Below, piece by piece: positions 28,057-35,975 of a DNA stretch of 64,000 nt. Origin of the DNA: Paenibacillus sp. HB172176 (GTDB lineage: Bacteria; Bacillota; Bacilli; Paenibacillales; Paenibacillaceae); assembly GCF_011947265.1 (NCBI RefSeq), contig NZ_JAATHD010000014.1, positions 62,001-126,000 of the forward strand, written 5' to 3'. Both the position numbers and the translations under genes were made by a program. Below the pieces are notes generated by a model, which saw only the letters and a list, made by a program, of their open reading frames with translations, was not told where the DNA came from and did not search any database. Position 1 is the first letter of the stretch; each line of letters starts with the position of its first letter.

Positions 28057-28446
28057 CTATTTCAAGCGTGCGGGCTGCTGTTGCTGCTCTTCAATATCAT
28101 CTTCCTTGAAGATGACTCCCTCTACTTTCACGTTAACCTCAACAACCTGCAATCCTGTCATATTCTCCACGGACTCCCGAACATTAAGCTGAAGCTGTCG
28201 GCAAACCTCCTGGATCGGAATACCGTAATGGACGATGATTCGTAAATCGATAGCTGCCTCAAGCTGACCGACTTCAACCGAAACGCCCTTCTGTACATTC
28301 TTGCCGCTGAGCCGTTTGGCAAGACCCTCGGAAATCCCGCCGGACATCGCGGCAATTCCTGGAGTTTCGAGTGCTGCCAGTCCCGCTATTGTCGCCACTA
28401 CATCGTCAGAAATTCGGATTAGGCCCGTTTGTAGATCTTCGGTCAT
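28057..28446 (-). CDS. Asp23/Gls24 family envelope-stress protein
   Basis: 129 residues from MTEDLQTGLIRISDDVVATIAG; GAGGAG lies 8 nt ahead of the ATG at 28446, a better start than the GTG at 28455. The family core (LRIIVHYGIPIQEVCRQLQ and VRESVENMTGLQVVEVNV) is clear. Relatives (YloU/YqhY, Asp23) are linked to cell-envelope or alkaline stress and to lipid synthesis control. The C-terminus has an acidic QQQQ-rich tail. Convergent with ftsW; ylaN is upstream. Confidence 0.9.
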   Translation of the reverse strand: MTEDLQTGLIRISDDVVATIAGLAALETPGIAAMSGGISEGLAKRLSGKNVQKGVSVEVGQLEAAIDLRIIVHYGIPIQEVCRQLQLNVRESVENMTGLQVVEVNVKVEGVIFKEDDIEEQQQQPARLK

Positions 28447-28530
28447 GTCATCCACTCCTCAATTTGCCATATATGTGTATTGTAATAGAAGGCGTCCAAG
28501 GAAGCAAGGCGGCAAAAAAAAAGAAAAGAC

Positions 28531-28830
28531 TCATGAGAGAGACTTTCCTTTTCTATCCAAAGCTTCATAGAGTACGGCCAAATTGCGCTCCAGCATGCTG
28601 ACAATATCGCGCCCCGATTGCTCCGACACAAGACCGGTGCGAACCGCAAAATCAACCTCTCTAGAGAACCCATACATTTGTGTATCCAGAACCTCTTCGT
28701 ACAGAGGGCACTGACGCGTTGTTAAGTTCGCCATTTGCACTTCGATAAGCTTTTCTATCTTGCTCGCATCCTCTTGAAGAAGACGCCTTGCTTTCTCATG
28801 CAATAAGTCCGTAATTTCCGGTGCAGACAT
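28531..28830 (-). CDS. ylaN: YlaN family protein (Fur-interacting)
   Basis: 99 residues, matching YlaN across its length ([35 protein letters not shown]). In B. subtilis and S. aureus YlaN is an Fe2+-responsive protein that binds Fur and eases its repression. The gene is 85 bp upstream of the Gls24 gene; in B. subtilis ylaN is immediately before ftsW. Confidence 0.93.
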   Translation of the reverse strand: MSAPEITDLLHEKARRLLQEDASKIEKLIEVQMANLTTRQCPLYEEVLDTQMYGFSREVDFAVRTGLVSEQSGRDIVSMLERNLAVLYEALDRKGKSLS

Positions 28831-28932
28831 TCTACTCCCCCCTGTGCGCTTACCCGCTAACTTCTATACCCCTATATTAGACGAAAAAGGAGCAATACAC
28901 AAGGACATACACTCAAACAAAAAGCGTTTTTC

Positions 28933-28975
28933 AAAAAAACAAGCGCTTCTTCGAAATATTTCGAAGAAGCGCTTG
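28933..28975 (-). terminator. Strong terminator with a 36-bp perfect palindrome
   Basis: 28940-28957 and 28958-28975 are perfect 18-nt inverted arms with no spacer, followed on the minus strand by seven T residues (28933-28939). It lies just beyond the stop of the HPr-like gene. Confidence 0.92.
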
Positions 28976-28993
28976 TGCTGATGTCACGTTTAA

Positions 28994-29236
28994 TTAACCT
29001 TCAACAATCGTTATCTTAAGATTATGCTTCGCAAAAACTTCAGCCATAGCCTTCTTCGCATCGTCAGCGTCCGGACCATGAACATGCAGCTCATAGGCAT
29101 GACCGCCGACCAAGGTAGTGAACAATCCCAGAATGCTCTTCACATCGATATATTTGCTCTCAGCTTGAAGAACGATTGATGAAGTGAATTTATTCGCTGT
29201 TTGTGAGATTTCTACAATTGCAGAGTTGTTAGACAT
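28994..29236 (-). CDS. HPr/Crh-like protein lacking the catalytic histidine
   Basis: 80 residues, starting MSNNSAIVEISQTANKF (GGAGGGAAT before the ATG). From SAIVEISQTANKF onward it follows HPr (PATVLVQTASKY), including the regulatory-Ser region DVKSILGLFTTLVGG. The usual first strand and GIHARP loop with His15 are absent, so it cannot accept phosphate from Enzyme I. A beta-like LKITIVEG extends the C-terminus beyond the normal last helix and might replace the missing first strand. Like Crh, it could act as a Ser-phosphorylated CcpA corepressor; this is inference. Followed by a very strong terminator. Confidence 0.85.
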   Translation of the reverse strand: MSNNSAIVEISQTANKFTSSIVLQAESKYIDVKSILGLFTTLVGGHAYELHVHGPDADDAKKAMAEVFAKHNLKITIVEG

Positions 29237-29404
29237 AGGGAATTCCCTCCAGTTCAATTAGTAATGCTTTCCTTTGTCCTCATAATAACTCGAAATGTGA
29301 CATGGAGCAATAGGGTTGGAGAAAAAAACGCTTCAATCCCAATAATTTCAAGGCTTTCATCCGTATTTTCATCCAGTATATGCATCTCGGAATCAATTGC
29401 GAAC

Positions 29405-30154
29405 TCACTTGGTTATTCCGCCTGTTGTCGGCTCTGCAGCCGCCGATCCGTCGAAATCCTGCAATCTGACCGTCGTATGCCTCGATTCCTTCATGGCATG
29501 GCCGGCGCGAATATATTGAAAGCTTGTTTTTTCCTCCATCTTCAGCGGAATAAGCCTTCGTCTGTCGATCGTAATGTCATAGACGGAGCTGCAAACGAGC
29601 GTCTCCAGCATTGCTTGAAGCTCTTGTCGGGAAGCGTCCAAAACCTCGTCCCTGTTTGATCTTGCGCCCTCATCCGCAGCCTCGCGGCCGCTTCCAGCCA
29701 CCTGCTCCAGCTCCTCCTTCAGCCTTGCAGACCAGCGTTCCTTCGTTACGTCAGGCGCTTCCTCGACTCTCAGCGTCAAGATGGGAGTTGAGGAAGCTTC
29801 ATCCGCTCCCTCGCCCGAGATGACGACCGATTGATTCGATTGATTCAACGTTTTAAGCACTTCTATCGGATTCCAATCATGTTCACCCTGTTGCCGGGAT
29901 TGAATCGTCAACTGCTCATGATTGCTAATTCTTCCTTCAAAGGTTTGGGGCTGAAACATAACCCCGCCCTCAAGACCCATGGAGGTCGATCCCGTGAATG
30001 CATATTGATCCATGGCCTCAAGGCCGGAATACGAGAGCGAGAGCCATTCCTCCGGCGTATGCTTGCTGGCATCGGTCGTACAGCCTTCGGCAAAAACGAA
30101 TATGAGCATAAGCAGCAGCATACCCGGAAATCCTTTCAACTTCCTGCGTTTCAT
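29405..30154 (-). CDS. Lipoprotein of unknown function
   Basis: 249 residues. Signal peptide with a long hydrophobic core and lipobox FAEGC near residue 25. GGAGGAAGACGC precedes the ATG at 30154. The exported part is mostly hydrophilic; ITIDRRRLIPLKMEEKTSF near the C-terminus resembles a beta-rich outer domain of sporulation or envelope lipoproteins, but I cannot assign a family. It stands between the HPr-like gene and dgcP, on the same strand, without clear operon links. Confidence 0.78.
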   Translation of the reverse strand: MKRRKLKGFPGMLLLMLIFVFAEGCTTDASKHTPEEWLSLSYSGLEAMDQYAFTGSTSMGLEGGVMFQPQTFEGRISNHEQLTIQSRQQGEHDWNPIEVLKTLNQSNQSVVISGEGADEASSTPILTLRVEEAPDVTKERWSARLKEELEQVAGSGREAADEGARSNRDEVLDASRQELQAMLETLVCSSVYDITIDRRRLIPLKMEEKTSFQYIRAGHAMKESRHTTVRLQDFDGSAAAEPTTGGITK

Positions 30155-30222
30155 GCGTCTTCCTCCTGCAGCTTTTTCCTCATAGGTTTGCCCATGATTC
30201 ATTCGGCTACTCCGACAATTCG

Positions 30223-30247
30223 CAAAAAAACGCCTTTTCAGGCGTTT
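30223..30247 (-). terminator. Terminator after the diguanylate cyclase gene
   Basis: On the minus strand a short AACGCC...GGCGTT stem is followed by seven T residues (30224-30230). It is about 17 bp beyond the stop at 30264. Confidence 0.78.
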
Positions 30248-30263
30248 TCATCTCTTGCTTATG

Positions 30264-32171
30264 TTAAGAATTGGCGTTCAACTTGCCAACCTTTATACGA
30301 TTCCTTCCGTTGTTCTTCGCTTCGTACAATGCCATGTCCGCTCTGTAAAACAATGATTCAACACTGATTTTCTTATTGTCGAAGGTCCACTCCGATACGC
30401 CGCAGGATACCGTAACCTTCGGATTCGTCTCGTCTTCGACCTTTCTGCGGATTCGCTCTGCAATGCGCAATGCCTGATCAAGCCGTATGCCTGGCAAATA
30501 AATGGCAAGCTCTTCGCCGCCCCAGCGAGCGGCGATATCATCCTGCCGAATACAGGAATTAATAATTTTGCTGACCTGAATCAGGATCTGATCTCCGATT
30601 TGATGCCCGAATGTATCGTTAACGCGTTTGAAATAGTCAATATCCACCAGAATAAGAGAACCGAACGGATCCTTCCGCTGTCGGGCTTGAATTTGTTCAT
30701 CCAGAAAATTCCTCGCATGCAGACCTGTTAAATTATCGGTGATGACCATTCGCTGCATCTCGGAGTGAAGAGAAGCATTCGCAACCGCGAGGCCGATATG
30801 CGTGCTCATGACCTGCAGCAGCTTGTAATTGTCGTAAGAAAAAAAATTAGCTACCTTATGCGTAATAAGGATGACGCCGACCACATCGCCCTCCACGAAT
30901 ACGGGCGTCGCAATAAGCGATCGCGATCCCGTCTTGTCCATCACCTCCGAGGTAACCACTCTCGTATTCCAGTAGTCTGAAATAATGAGCGGCTCCCTGG
31001 TTCGGTAGACGATGCCGCAGAAGCCGTACTCCGGGGAGAAGGCCTCGCTGGTTAACGAAGGAATATTGCTGGACTTGATTTCGAATTGATTGGTTACGGG
31101 ATTAAGCTGGAGCACGCAGCAGTAATCGGCGTCGAATATCGTCAAGAGCTCATTCGTCGCGAATTGAAAAATCTCGTTCAAACGCAGCGACTGATTAAGT
31201 CGCTTTGTCATTTCGTTAATAAGCCTAAGCTCGTTGATAAGCAAATTAGACTGCTCGTAGAGCTTCGCGTTCTCGAAGGCTGATCCCGCGGTATCGGCCA
31301 ATAGAAGAAAAGCCGGCATATTGGACGCTTCCCATCTCTCCGCTTCAATCGTCAAGCACAACACGCCGTAGGCCGCCTGCTTCCCCGACATCGGCACAGC
31401 CAGCCTGATCATGCCGTCTCGCCCCTTCTCCGTGGCAGGCTTCCCGTCCAGAAAGGCTTGGGCGACGATGTCGTGGGCCGTGTTCTTGAAGATAAGCGGC
31501 TTTATCCGCGGATCTCCGTCCACATAGTCTTGCGACAGATACAAATGTACGTCGGAATTGGCGTACAGCGTCTCCAGACTGTGCAGCATCTCGGCCAACA
31601 CCGATGTCACGTCGATCTGGTCGTACAACCGCTTCGCCGCCAGGAACAAAGCGTCTCTGCGCCCCGCCTCCTTCTCGTTAATGGTTTGCTGCCTAAGAAT
31701 ATCCTTCACGTACAGCTGTTCGAACGAACGGTAGAAACAGCTCCGGTAATGCATTGCGCAGGCTTGCGCCTCCCCGGGCGCGACAAACCCTTGAAGCGGA
31801 GCAACGCTGACAAATATCGCAAAGAGCCCGCCGTCCGATCTGCGCTTCAAGGGAATGCCCGTTAGGCTGCAGCCGTGAGCAGAGACAGATGCTGGCGCAC
31901 TTGTATGCTGCAGCTTGGCGCCCAGCTCCGAGACGGCGCGGTTCAGCTCCTCTTCCGGCATGTCAAAGGTTAAGCCGCAGACGCCGCAACGAAGAAGCTT
32001 CTTGCTGTAAATTCTGAATTCGTAGCGCTGGAATGCCTCCAACTCCGAGGCCTCCGTCATCCACTGATGAAAACTTTCTTCTAACAATGAAGGAAGGTAG
32101 GGCTCGTCCGCTTCTTGGATGTCTTCATTTGCAAACCATATAGAATGTTGTTCGTTCCGTTCTACTAACAT
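30264..32171 (-). CDS. GAF-GGDEF diguanylate cyclase, DgcP (YtrP)-like
   Basis: 635 residues. N-terminal region of about 150 residues includes a CGVC pair (LLRCGVCGLTF); two GAF-like domains follow (about 180-320, 330-470); the GGDEF domain is at about 475-632. The active-site signature is RWGGEEL. RxxD (RQDD) sits five residues before GGEEL, so the product-inhibition I-site looks intact. It makes c-di-GMP from two GTP. It neighbours rpsD in divergent orientation, as ytrP does near rpsD in B. subtilis, which supports DgcP identity. No transmembrane segments: cytosolic. Confidence 0.9.
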   Translation of the reverse strand: MLVERNEQHSIWFANEDIQEADEPYLPSLLEESFHQWMTEASELEAFQRYEFRIYSKKLLRCGVCGLTFDMPEEELNRAVSELGAKLQHTSAPASVSAHGCSLTGIPLKRRSDGGLFAIFVSVAPLQGFVAPGEAQACAMHYRSCFYRSFEQLYVKDILRQQTINEKEAGRRDALFLAAKRLYDQIDVTSVLAEMLHSLETLYANSDVHLYLSQDYVDGDPRIKPLIFKNTAHDIVAQAFLDGKPATEKGRDGMIRLAVPMSGKQAAYGVLCLTIEAERWEASNMPAFLLLADTAGSAFENAKLYEQSNLLINELRLINEMTKRLNQSLRLNEIFQFATNELLTIFDADYCCVLQLNPVTNQFEIKSSNIPSLTSEAFSPEYGFCGIVYRTREPLIISDYWNTRVVTSEVMDKTGSRSLIATPVFVEGDVVGVILITHKVANFFSYDNYKLLQVMSTHIGLAVANASLHSEMQRMVITDNLTGLHARNFLDEQIQARQRKDPFGSLILVDIDYFKRVNDTFGHQIGDQILIQVSKIINSCIRQDDIAARWGGEELAIYLPGIRLDQALRIAERIRRKVEDETNPKVTVSCGVSEWTFDNKKISVESLFYRADMALYEAKNNGRNRIKVGKLNANS

Positions 32172-32427
32172 GAAGCACCCAACCCTTTCCTCAATTCTTC
32201 AGGAAGATGAGCTTTCGTATGTTCAACGATAGGTATGATCGAGATTGAATTCCATATCATTATAAAACATTATAACGCTGTCAGCGTCATTCGTTTAGAC
32301 GCTCGCAGCCTTTTCATTCTGATCATACTTTATTTTTGATAATATTGCACTATAAAATGCTAAATTTATAGGACTAAAGACACTTTTTCTAAGATGTGGT
32401 CCGAGCAAGCTTATCGGATATAACCGC

Positions 32428-32455
32428 TTGACTTTTCATCATTATTTCATATAAT
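32428..32455 (+). promoter_or_regulatory. rpsD promoter (sigma-A)
   Basis: TTGACT (32428-32433), a 16-bp spacer and TATAAT (32450-32455). This is one of the best promoters in the window; transcription should begin near 32462, giving a leader of about 168 nt. Confidence 0.82.
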
Positions 32456-32461
32456 ATTAAT

Positions 32462-32629
32462 TGTTGAAAACATGGGCGTACGGTTTTGTGTCACCCTCAG
32501 GATTGATGTTCACGGATAGGCCTGCGGCTGAGGTGCTTATCTGGATCAGGCATGCTTGATCGAAGAACGTTTTTCCGCGAAACAACCCCAAACTCAAAAT
32601 TTCATTTGATGAAGGAGTTAATACGAGAT
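32462..32629 (+). promoter_or_regulatory. rpsD mRNA leader, probable S4 autoregulatory site
   Basis: 168-nt untranslated leader between the promoter and the rpsD ATG. B. subtilis rpsD has a structured leader bound by S4 to repress its own translation. I see complementary segments (e.g. CTGCGGCTGAGG near 32521-32537 with downstream sequences) but did not fold the RNA, so the assignment rests on position and length. Confidence 0.5.
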
Positions 32630-33229
32630 ATGGCACGTTATACAGGACCAAAATTTAAATTAAGCCGCCGTCTGGGCATTTCCCTGAGCGGTACAGGAAA
32701 AGACTTGAAGCGTCCTTTCCCGCCGGGACAACACGGCCCTAACCAACGCAGAAAAATGAGCGGTTACGGCGTTCAATTGCAGGAAAAGCAGAAGCTTCGC
32801 CATATGTATGGCTTGAACGAGAAGCAATTCCGCAACTTGTACGACAAAGCAGCGAAGCAAAAAGGTAAAGCCGGCGAAAACTTCATGGCTTTGCTGGAGA
32901 GCCGTCTGGACAACCTTGTGTATCGTTTGGCGCTTTCCAATTCCCGCGCAGGCGCGCGTCAATTGGTCGCTCACGGTCACATTACCGTTAACGGCAAGAA
33001 AGTGGATATCGCTTCCTACACAGTAGCTGTCGGCGATGTAATCGGTCTCCGCGAGCGCAGCCGCGGTCTGAAAGCGGTCAAAGAAGCTTTGGAAGGCCGT
33101 CATCACATCCCGAACTACCTTGAGTTCAGCGAACAGGCAATGGAAGGCAAGTACGTTCGTTTGCCGGATCGCGCCGAGCTTTCCCAAGAAATTGACGAGA
33201 AGCAAATCGTCGAATTCTACAGCCGTTAA
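32630..33229 (+). CDS. rpsD: 30S ribosomal protein S4
   Basis: 199 residues from [19 protein letters not shown], as usual. The S4 RNA-binding domain around residues 90-155 contains [19 protein letters not shown] and [14 protein letters not shown]4 is a primary assembly protein of the 30S body. AAGGAG lies 12 nt before the ATG; the longer upstream frame has no similarity. It is transcribed alone and ends with a strong terminator. Confidence 0.98.
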   Translation: MARYTGPKFKLSRRLGISLSGTGKDLKRPFPPGQHGPNQRRKMSGYGVQLQEKQKLRHMYGLNEKQFRNLYDKAAKQKGKAGENFMALLESRLDNLVYRLALSNSRAGARQLVAHGHITVNGKKVDIASYTVAVGDVIGLRERSRGLKAVKEALEGRHHIPNYLEFSEQAMEGKYVRLPDRAELSQEIDEKQIVEFYSR

Positions 33230-33264
33230 TCGACCGACTTCGCAAAGAAGTGTCGCAGAAACCA

Positions 33265-33306
33265 CCTCGGAGCCCTCTTGTTACTTGGGAGCTCCGAGGT
33301 TTTTTT
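33265..33306 (+). terminator. Terminator after rpsD
   Basis: A 9-bp GC-rich stem (33265-33273 / 33291-33299) extended by partial pairing in the loop, followed by seven T residues. Confidence 0.92.
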
Positions 33307-33406
33307 GTATGATCTTCAATACTTATTTTTGTATTTATGCGCTCAATGGAGAATTTCTTGGAATAAATCGGGCAATGCGAATTTGGCCAAATTGCCCTGC
33401 ACATTA

Positions 33407-33634
33407 TCAAGGGGACTTTCCCACTATAGCGTGCTCAAGGGGACTGAACAGGGTCTCAATTAGCACAGCTAGGTGAAAGCTGTCCTTGAGAAGATAGAGC
33501 GTCTCTGTCGTAAGCATGATGGCCGCGATGAATAGCAGGACAGAGACTAAGTTTTTTTTGGAATGTTGTTCAATCGCCTGACTGCGCCATTCGAATATGG
33601 CGATCAAAACGAACAGAATCAGAATCGTAATCAT
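33407..33634 (-). CDS. Small membrane protein in germinant receptor operon (D-subunit candidate)
   Basis: 75 residues with two predicted membrane helices (ITILILFVLIAIFEW and VSVLLFIAAIMLTTETLY). Its ATG overlaps the stop of the GerAB-type gene by 4 bp, so it is translated with it. Small two-helix D subunits have been reported for some spore germinant receptors and modulate germination; this fits by size, topology and position. Sequence similarity to known D subunits is not checked. Confidence 0.78.
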   Translation of the reverse strand: MITILILFVLIAIFEWRSQAIEQHSKKNLVSVLLFIAAIMLTTETLYLLKDSFHLAVLIETLFSPLEHAIVGKSP

Positions 33635-34761
33635 GCGGGAGAGCGCTCCTCTTCAGAATGTGAAGTTCTTTGTCCGACTCCGAACCAGGATTTAACGCTG
33701 TCCACGACAAAATACAAAGCAGGGATCAATTCTCCGATCATAAAGACAGTCAATATCCCCCCGGACATTGCCTCGTGAAATTGAATGGTGTTCTCGAACA
33801 GACTCAGGGAACTCACTACGACTAACAGCGTGATCGGGATGACGATAGGCTTATGCGTCCTCAGGCCAATCATATGGGACAAAATATGCGAAACAATGAA
33901 TATAATCAGCCCGAGCTTGACAAAGATGCTTATTAGCCACAAGGCGATAAGCGCCGGATCAAGCGTCTCCAGAAACGTACCGTTTTTCATAAAACGAAGC
34001 AGCTCCAACTCAGGGTAATTCAAATTGGAAGCTAGCTCCACGCCAAAAGTAAGCAGCACGGGACCAATGTGCAGCAGCGTAATGGCAGCCGATATCAGGA
34101 TCGCCCATACGATAGGTCGCCATGCGCTTTTGGGCTCCGATAAATAAGGAAACAGGAATATCACCAGTCCCATCTCTCCATACACGCTTGCAGTATAATA
34201 GGCAGTCGGCCATGCTTGAGCCAAACTGAAGTGGGTGAGGATGCCTTTGGCAATAAACCACTCGTAGGTGTCTCCAACCAGCAGCGGAATCAGCAGAAAA
34301 GAGCACATGCTGAGATAAAATATCCCTTCTGCCGACCGGAATACCGATTTGATGCCAAATCGTACCGTATAAGCAATACAGATGCCGCATAAGCCTGCAA
34401 TTGCCCATGGAGGGGTATTGATCAAGTAAAACTGCGTTAGAAAATCCTGAAGCTCCCAGAAATTTAGAATCGCAATTAGAAGATAAGAAGCAGCCGCATA
34501 GAGCATGAGTGGATAATGCAGCCATTTGCCGACAATTTGTTTTCCGTATTCCACAAAAAACTGTTCGGGTCTGCGTATGCCTAATCGAAATGCAACATAT
34601 GTAATGCCAAGTCCCAGTACCGCTCCGGCCGCAATGCCGAGCGGAGCATTGAATCCGCTCCTGCGAACCATAAGGCTGAGCATGAAGGCAATCATGGTGG
34701 AAAACAGATGAAGCGCAAACAGCTTGGTCAATTGTCCGGAAGTGATTGATCCTCTCGCCAT
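33631..34761 (-). CDS. Spore germination receptor B subunit (GerAB family)
   Basis: 376 residues with about ten membrane helices of the APC-like endospore germination permease type. The B subunit is believed to bind germinants in the spore inner membrane. It follows gerAC by 6 bp and overlaps the small D-type gene. I cannot predict the germinant. Confidence 0.92.
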   Translation of the reverse strand: MARGSITSGQLTKLFALHLFSTMIAFMLSLMVRRSGFNAPLGIAAGAVLGLGITYVAFRLGIRRPEQFFVEYGKQIVGKWLHYPLMLYAAASYLLIAILNFWELQDFLTQFYLINTPPWAIAGLCGICIAYTVRFGIKSVFRSAEGIFYLSMCSFLLIPLLVGDTYEWFIAKGILTHFSLAQAWPTAYYTASVYGEMGLVIFLFPYLSEPKSAWRPIVWAILISAAITLLHIGPVLLTFGVELASNLNYPELELLRFMKNGTFLETLDPALIALWLISIFVKLGLIIFIVSHILSHMIGLRTHKPIVIPITLLVVVSSLSLFENTIQFHEAMSGGILTVFMIGELIPALYFVVDSVKSWFGVGQRTSHSEEERSPA

Positions 34762-34767
34762 GATGCC

Positions 34768-35973
34768 TTACCTCCCACTAGAAGTATTGGAGTTCAGAAA
34801 CTGTTTATTGAATGCTTGAGAGGAAGATCCTGTCCTTTTCAAGCTAACATGCACTGAGACCTTGACTTTGAGATTATGTTTATAGTACTCTCGCCATTGC
34901 CCTCGGATTTCGTTCCACTTCCGAGGGTATTTGACTTCGATTCGCTGGCCATAATTAAACACATCCGCTCCTACACGCTGCGTTTTGACAATCAACGCTT
35001 CCATCGTGCTTTGAGCGATTTGCTCGATTACCTCCTCGATTAAAGTCAAACTCTCCATTTTCTTCATGTCCAGCGATGACTCGGAAGCGATAATCCCCGC
35101 TTCTATGAAACAATGGATATGCATCGTAATATTTTCCCCATTTAACTCTGGAGTCAGGACGGTTTTCATAGAATTTGTATAAACCCCGATTTTTTTGCCG
35201 TCGGTTGGCGAAGATACGCTGTAGATATATTGCTTTAATTGCGCTAACAAGCTTCTGGCCGAAGAGGTTTCCTCCGGAGTCAGCAGAGGCCCGATCAGTT
35301 TGCCTTGCCTGAAAACACCCGCTCCCCCCGTGCCAACTGTAGGATATTGTTTTTTTGTCGAAATCGTATAATTATATTTGAAATTGAGAACCGGCAGAAT
35401 CCGGTCTCCTGCATTCTCCTTAATATTCATCATATCCTTGACCGTTGTACTGAGCACCTGATTATTTCGAACATAGCCGCTTAATACAGACATAAGGAAA
35501 CGCTCGATCAGAACGGGAGACCGGGCAACCTTCTCCTTCGCGTTTCCATCGACAAGGAATAGGTTGGAATTCAGATGCAAATAGGGGTGACGCACAATAA
35601 ATTCAAGAATATGTTCAATACCATGACGAGCGTACTTCGTGCCAATAATAATGCTTTGCGTCTGTCCAAAGGTGAGCTTCCTTGAAAGATCGCCTTGAAT
35701 TTTTTGTAAGGCTTCCTCCAGAGTGCCGCCGGTACGGCTGATGAACGCGGATGGCTGAGAGCTGCCTCCTACGCCTCCTGTTTGGCCAGGGATAAGCTGA
35801 TTGGTAAGGGGAAACCCGATTGTAAGCTCAATACCTTCGTCAGCCTGGTCGATAATCAGTGTACTGACGAATACCCGATTGTTCAGTTCTACCGCCGACC
35901 AGCACCCCGTCAGGGACAGTGATAGAAGAAGCGACAGTCCAATCTTCCAGTAGAATTGGTGCCAGACTCTCAT
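34768..35973 (-). CDS. Spore germination receptor C subunit, lipoprotein (GerAC family)
   Basis: 401 residues. Lipobox LSLTGCW around residue 23, then ELNNRVFVSTLIIDQ, typical of GerAC. The start MRVWHQFYWKIGL (35973) has GAAGGAGAAAG ahead; the longer frame overlaps gerAA. The lipoprotein is anchored on the outer face of the spore inner membrane. Gene order is A-C-B-D. Confidence 0.94.
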   Translation of the reverse strand: MRVWHQFYWKIGLSLLLSLSLTGCWSAVELNNRVFVSTLIIDQADEGIELTIGFPLTNQLIPGQTGGVGGSSQPSAFISRTGGTLEEALQKIQGDLSRKLTFGQTQSIIIGTKYARHGIEHILEFIVRHPYLHLNSNLFLVDGNAKEKVARSPVLIERFLMSVLSGYVRNNQVLSTTVKDMMNIKENAGDRILPVLNFKYNYTISTKKQYPTVGTGGAGVFRQGKLIGPLLTPEETSSARSLLAQLKQYIYSVSSPTDGKKIGVYTNSMKTVLTPELNGENITMHIHCFIEAGIIASESSLDMKKMESLTLIEEVIEQIAQSTMEALIVKTQRVGADVFNYGQRIEVKYPRKWNEIRGQWREYYKHNLKVKVSVHVSLKRTGSSSQAFNKQFLNSNTSSGR

Positions 35974-35975
35974 GA

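Larger units (their letters stand above)
32172..32629. other. Divergent intergenic region: dgcP upstream and rpsD promoter/leader
   Basis: 458 bp without a gene. It holds the rpsD promoter and leader (described separately). On the minus strand an AT-rich segment around 32255-32285 carries two TTATAATG-like -10 candidates that could drive dgcP. Confidence 0.6.

Noticed and set aside
33370-33397. GGGCAAT...ATTGCCC hairpin as ger operon terminator
   Set aside because: It overlaps the region just past the D-type gene but lacks a clear T-tract; left unassigned.
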